Assembly (NCBI GenBank): GCA_015063785.1
Contig: SVTM01000001.1
Span: forward strand, 1-64,000
DNA: 64,000 nt
DNA from: Oscillospiraceae bacterium
GTDB taxonomy: Bacteria; Bacillota; Clostridia; Oscillospirales; CAG-382
Direction of reading: 5' to 3'
Positions 62,773 through 64,000 of this stretch are shown here, piece after piece. Below the pieces are notes generated by a model. It was not told the origin of the DNA. It saw only the letters and a list, made by a program, of their open reading frames with translations, and searched no databases. The position numbers and the translations under genes are program-made. Each line of letters opens with the position of its first letter. Within the stretch, counting starts at the first letter, position 1.

Positions 62773-63207
62773 ATGAAGGAAAATGGTTTTGTTAAACTTA
62801 GAATAACAGGACAAGCTCTGGATTTTGAAAAAATAATTCAAGAGCTATCCCAAAAACCGAGTTTTGCATATCGTAAAGGTGATTGCTACACTCCAAAGTT
62901 TGGTGATGAGCAACCAATTATTTACAAAGAAGATTGTTTGATTTTTGAATTAAAAAATCAAGAAGATGAAACGATCGACAGTATGTTGTATAAATTTTTA
63001 ACAGGATTTCTAAAATCAAAAGAATACATAAACGAATTATCACAAATTGCAGATGTTTCTCTATGGGTTTCGGTATATCCTGATAATGAACAAAGTAATA
63101 TTCATTTAGAAAATGAGACATTGAAACTTTTAACGGATATGGGGTTAAATATTGATTTTGACATTATGTTTCTGAAAGATTTTTACGACGGAACTTTTTC
63201 CCAATAA
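62773..63207 (+). CDS. DUF4279 domain-containing protein
   Basis: A 144-residue soluble protein. FVKLRITGQALDFEKIIQEL, YRKGDCYTPKFGDEQPI, VSLWVSVYPDNEQSNIHLEN and LLTDMGLNIDFDIMF fit my recollection of DUF4279. Members often occur as orphan or immunity-like genes; the function is unknown. It is clearly more AT-rich than the preceding gene (one sampled line has 19 of 60 G+C, against 28 of 60 in galA), hinting at recent acquisition. AAAGGAG precedes the ATG. Confidence 0.82.
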   Translation: MKENGFVKLRITGQALDFEKIIQELSQKPSFAYRKGDCYTPKFGDEQPIIYKEDCLIFELKNQEDETIDSMLYKFLTGFLKSKEYINELSQIADVSLWVSVYPDNEQSNIHLENETLKLLTDMGLNIDFDIMFLKDFYDGTFSQ

Positions 63208-63272
63208 ATTTTATACATAACCTAACATACACTATATGGCTATGTCGAATAATGTTGAAAAGAGGCGATAGT

Positions 63273-63644
63273 GTGAAAAGGCTTTTTAGAAAATTTAGAA
63301 AAGAAAAACGAATAGTTCCCCCAATGCCTGAATGGAATGAGATTGTTGAAATGCTTTATGACAAAAATCTTGATTTTTTAGATTTAACAGTAGAGAAAGT
63401 TATATATTCAAAAGATAAGTCAAAAAGATATGTTGTCTTAAAAAGTGATAAAGGTTTCTTTACCTATCGTCTTGAGAAAATATATCAGCTTGACGAAGAA
63501 GAATGGAGTTATCGAAGTAGTTACGATATGACTACGGCGTTTTGGCAACATGTAGATAATGCAAGCAGATCGATTTTTTCTAATTTAGATGATGCCTTAA
63601 AGGAATTGGAACAAGAAGCAGAGTACAAGGGTTTTAGTTCCTGA
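63273..63644 (+). CDS. Small hypothetical protein, AT-rich
   Basis: A 123-residue soluble protein with a basic start (KRLFRKFRKEKR) and acidic end. I do not recognise the family. The core VEKVIYSKDKSKRYVVLKSDKGFFTYRLEKIYQLDEEEW followed by a helix looks like many small polymorphic-toxin immunity proteins, but this is only resemblance. The start is probably GTG 63273 with AAGAGG 8 bases upstream; ATG 63252 is in frame but lacks a ribosome site. Like the DUF4279 gene before it, it is AT-rich. Confidence 0.65.
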   Translation: MKRLFRKFRKEKRIVPPMPEWNEIVEMLYDKNLDFLDLTVEKVIYSKDKSKRYVVLKSDKGFFTYRLEKIYQLDEEEWSYRSSYDMTTAFWQHVDNASRSIFSNLDDALKELEQEAEYKGFSS

Positions 63645-63663
63645 CTTAACGCGAACTTGACAC

Positions 63664-63697
63664 CAAAAAACGGAAGCATTAAGCTTCCGTTTTTTTA
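63664..63697. terminator. Bidirectional terminator overlapping the plsY stop codon
   Basis: AAAAAACGGAAGC and GCTTCCGTTTTTT pair around an ATTAA loop. The loop contains the plsY stop codon, so the last codons of plsY are the stem. Confidence 0.88.
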
Positions 63698-63999
63698 CTT
63701 TCCATTGATTTTTTACTGAAAAGCGAAAATTTCGATTCTGTTCTTTTTACAAGCCTTTTTATGTTCTCTTTATGGCGCCATATCAACAGTACTGCACATG
63801 CCATCATTACACAAGGCACAGCCTTGTGATCGTATCCGAGAAACAGTACAGAAACAGGGCAGCTGGCCGCCGCAAGCATTGATGAAAGAGACATATATTT
63901 TATAGTAAAAAGGACCAGAAGAAATACAGTAAGGAATATAAGCGCCATACGCAGATCCACAAACCATACCGTGGTTGCAAAGGCCATAAAGGTTTTTCC
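63679..63999 (-). CDS. plsY: Glycerol-3-phosphate acyltransferase PlsY, C-terminal part
   Basis: The 5' end lies beyond the right edge; 106 codons are visible and the frame stays open to the edge. Three hydrophobic membrane segments are seen. GKTFMAFATTVWF corresponds to the GGKGVATA region of PlsY. FTIKYMSLSSMLAAASCPV and HKENIKRLVKRTESKFSL match the conserved C-terminal motifs. PlsY acylates glycerol-3-phosphate with acyl-phosphate in phospholipid synthesis at the membrane. Confidence 0.88.
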   Translation of the reverse strand, partial: GKTFMAFATTVWFVDLRMALIFLTVFLLVLFTIKYMSLSSMLAAASCPVSVLFLGYDHKAVPCVMMACAVLLIWRHKENIKRLVKRTESKFSLFSKKSMESKKTEA

Positions 64000-64000
64000 G

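Noticed and set aside
1..64000. Insertion sequences, prophage or integrase genes
   Set aside because: No transposase, integrase, phage structural gene or terminal inverted repeats were recognised.

Overview
The window looks like chromosomal DNA of a low-GC Gram-positive anaerobe of the class Clostridia, probably a gut or rumen Oscillospirales-type bacterium. The grounds are AGGAGG-type ribosome sites, sigma-A promoters spaced by 17 bases, a glmS ribozyme, DUF4830, DUF1667 and TIGR01440 proteins, a nadK-argR-recN cluster, and many cytoplasmic and secreted glycan-active proteins under AraC regulators. The genus is not identifiable from the sequence alone. No gene-free stretch exceeds about 210 bases.

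Layout. Positions 1-5393 (minus) hold a secreted repeat protein (cut by the left edge) and a secreted dockerin-bearing GH78 alpha-L-rhamnosidase, facing a divergent AraC regulator. Positions 6.6-10.3 kb (plus) hold a sugar-phosphate isomerase-like barrel, a CPBP membrane protease, tadA, a Gfo/Idh/MocA oxidoreductase and a DUF4830 protein. Positions 10.5-15.1 kb (minus) hold tRNA-Gln, an MGMT-like protein and a hexosamine operon (GlmU-like acyltransferase, glmM, glmS ribozyme, glmS). Positions 15.2-19.2 kb hold a GlpA/GlpB/DUF1667-like redox trio with a divergent DeoR-family regulator.

Positions 19.3-30.3 kb carry one giant secreted gene. It encodes two sandwich-like domains, eight beta-helix-like units, an SGNH esterase domain and a conserved C-terminal domain. 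A single-base frameshift near 22,700 splits it into two reading frames. Positions 30.4-37.5 kb form a five-gene unit: vanW, a TerB-N/TerB-C protein, a BrxD-type ATPase, a BrxHI/Lhr-type helicase and a toroid-DUF3795 fusion. This is the best candidate for an uncharacterised system, probably in defence or DNA processing, because BrxD and BrxHI occur here without the methyltransferase and phosphatase of BREX.

Positions 37.5-55.9 kb are a glycan-use island: L-fucose isomerase, an arabinose/fucose-isomerase relative, several intracellular glycosidase-like proteins, two paralogues of an unrecognised barrel family, three AraC regulators and the rRNA methylase RlmI. Positions 56-62.7 kb are nadK, argR, recN, an alpha/beta hydrolase, a TIGR01440 protein and a GH36 alpha-galactosidase. 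Two AT-rich small genes and the 3' part of plsY end the window.

Working model (inference): extracellular enzymes release rhamnose-, fucose- and galactose-containing oligosaccharides. These are imported by transporters not in this window, trimmed by the intracellular glycosidases, and fed to the isomerases under AraC control.
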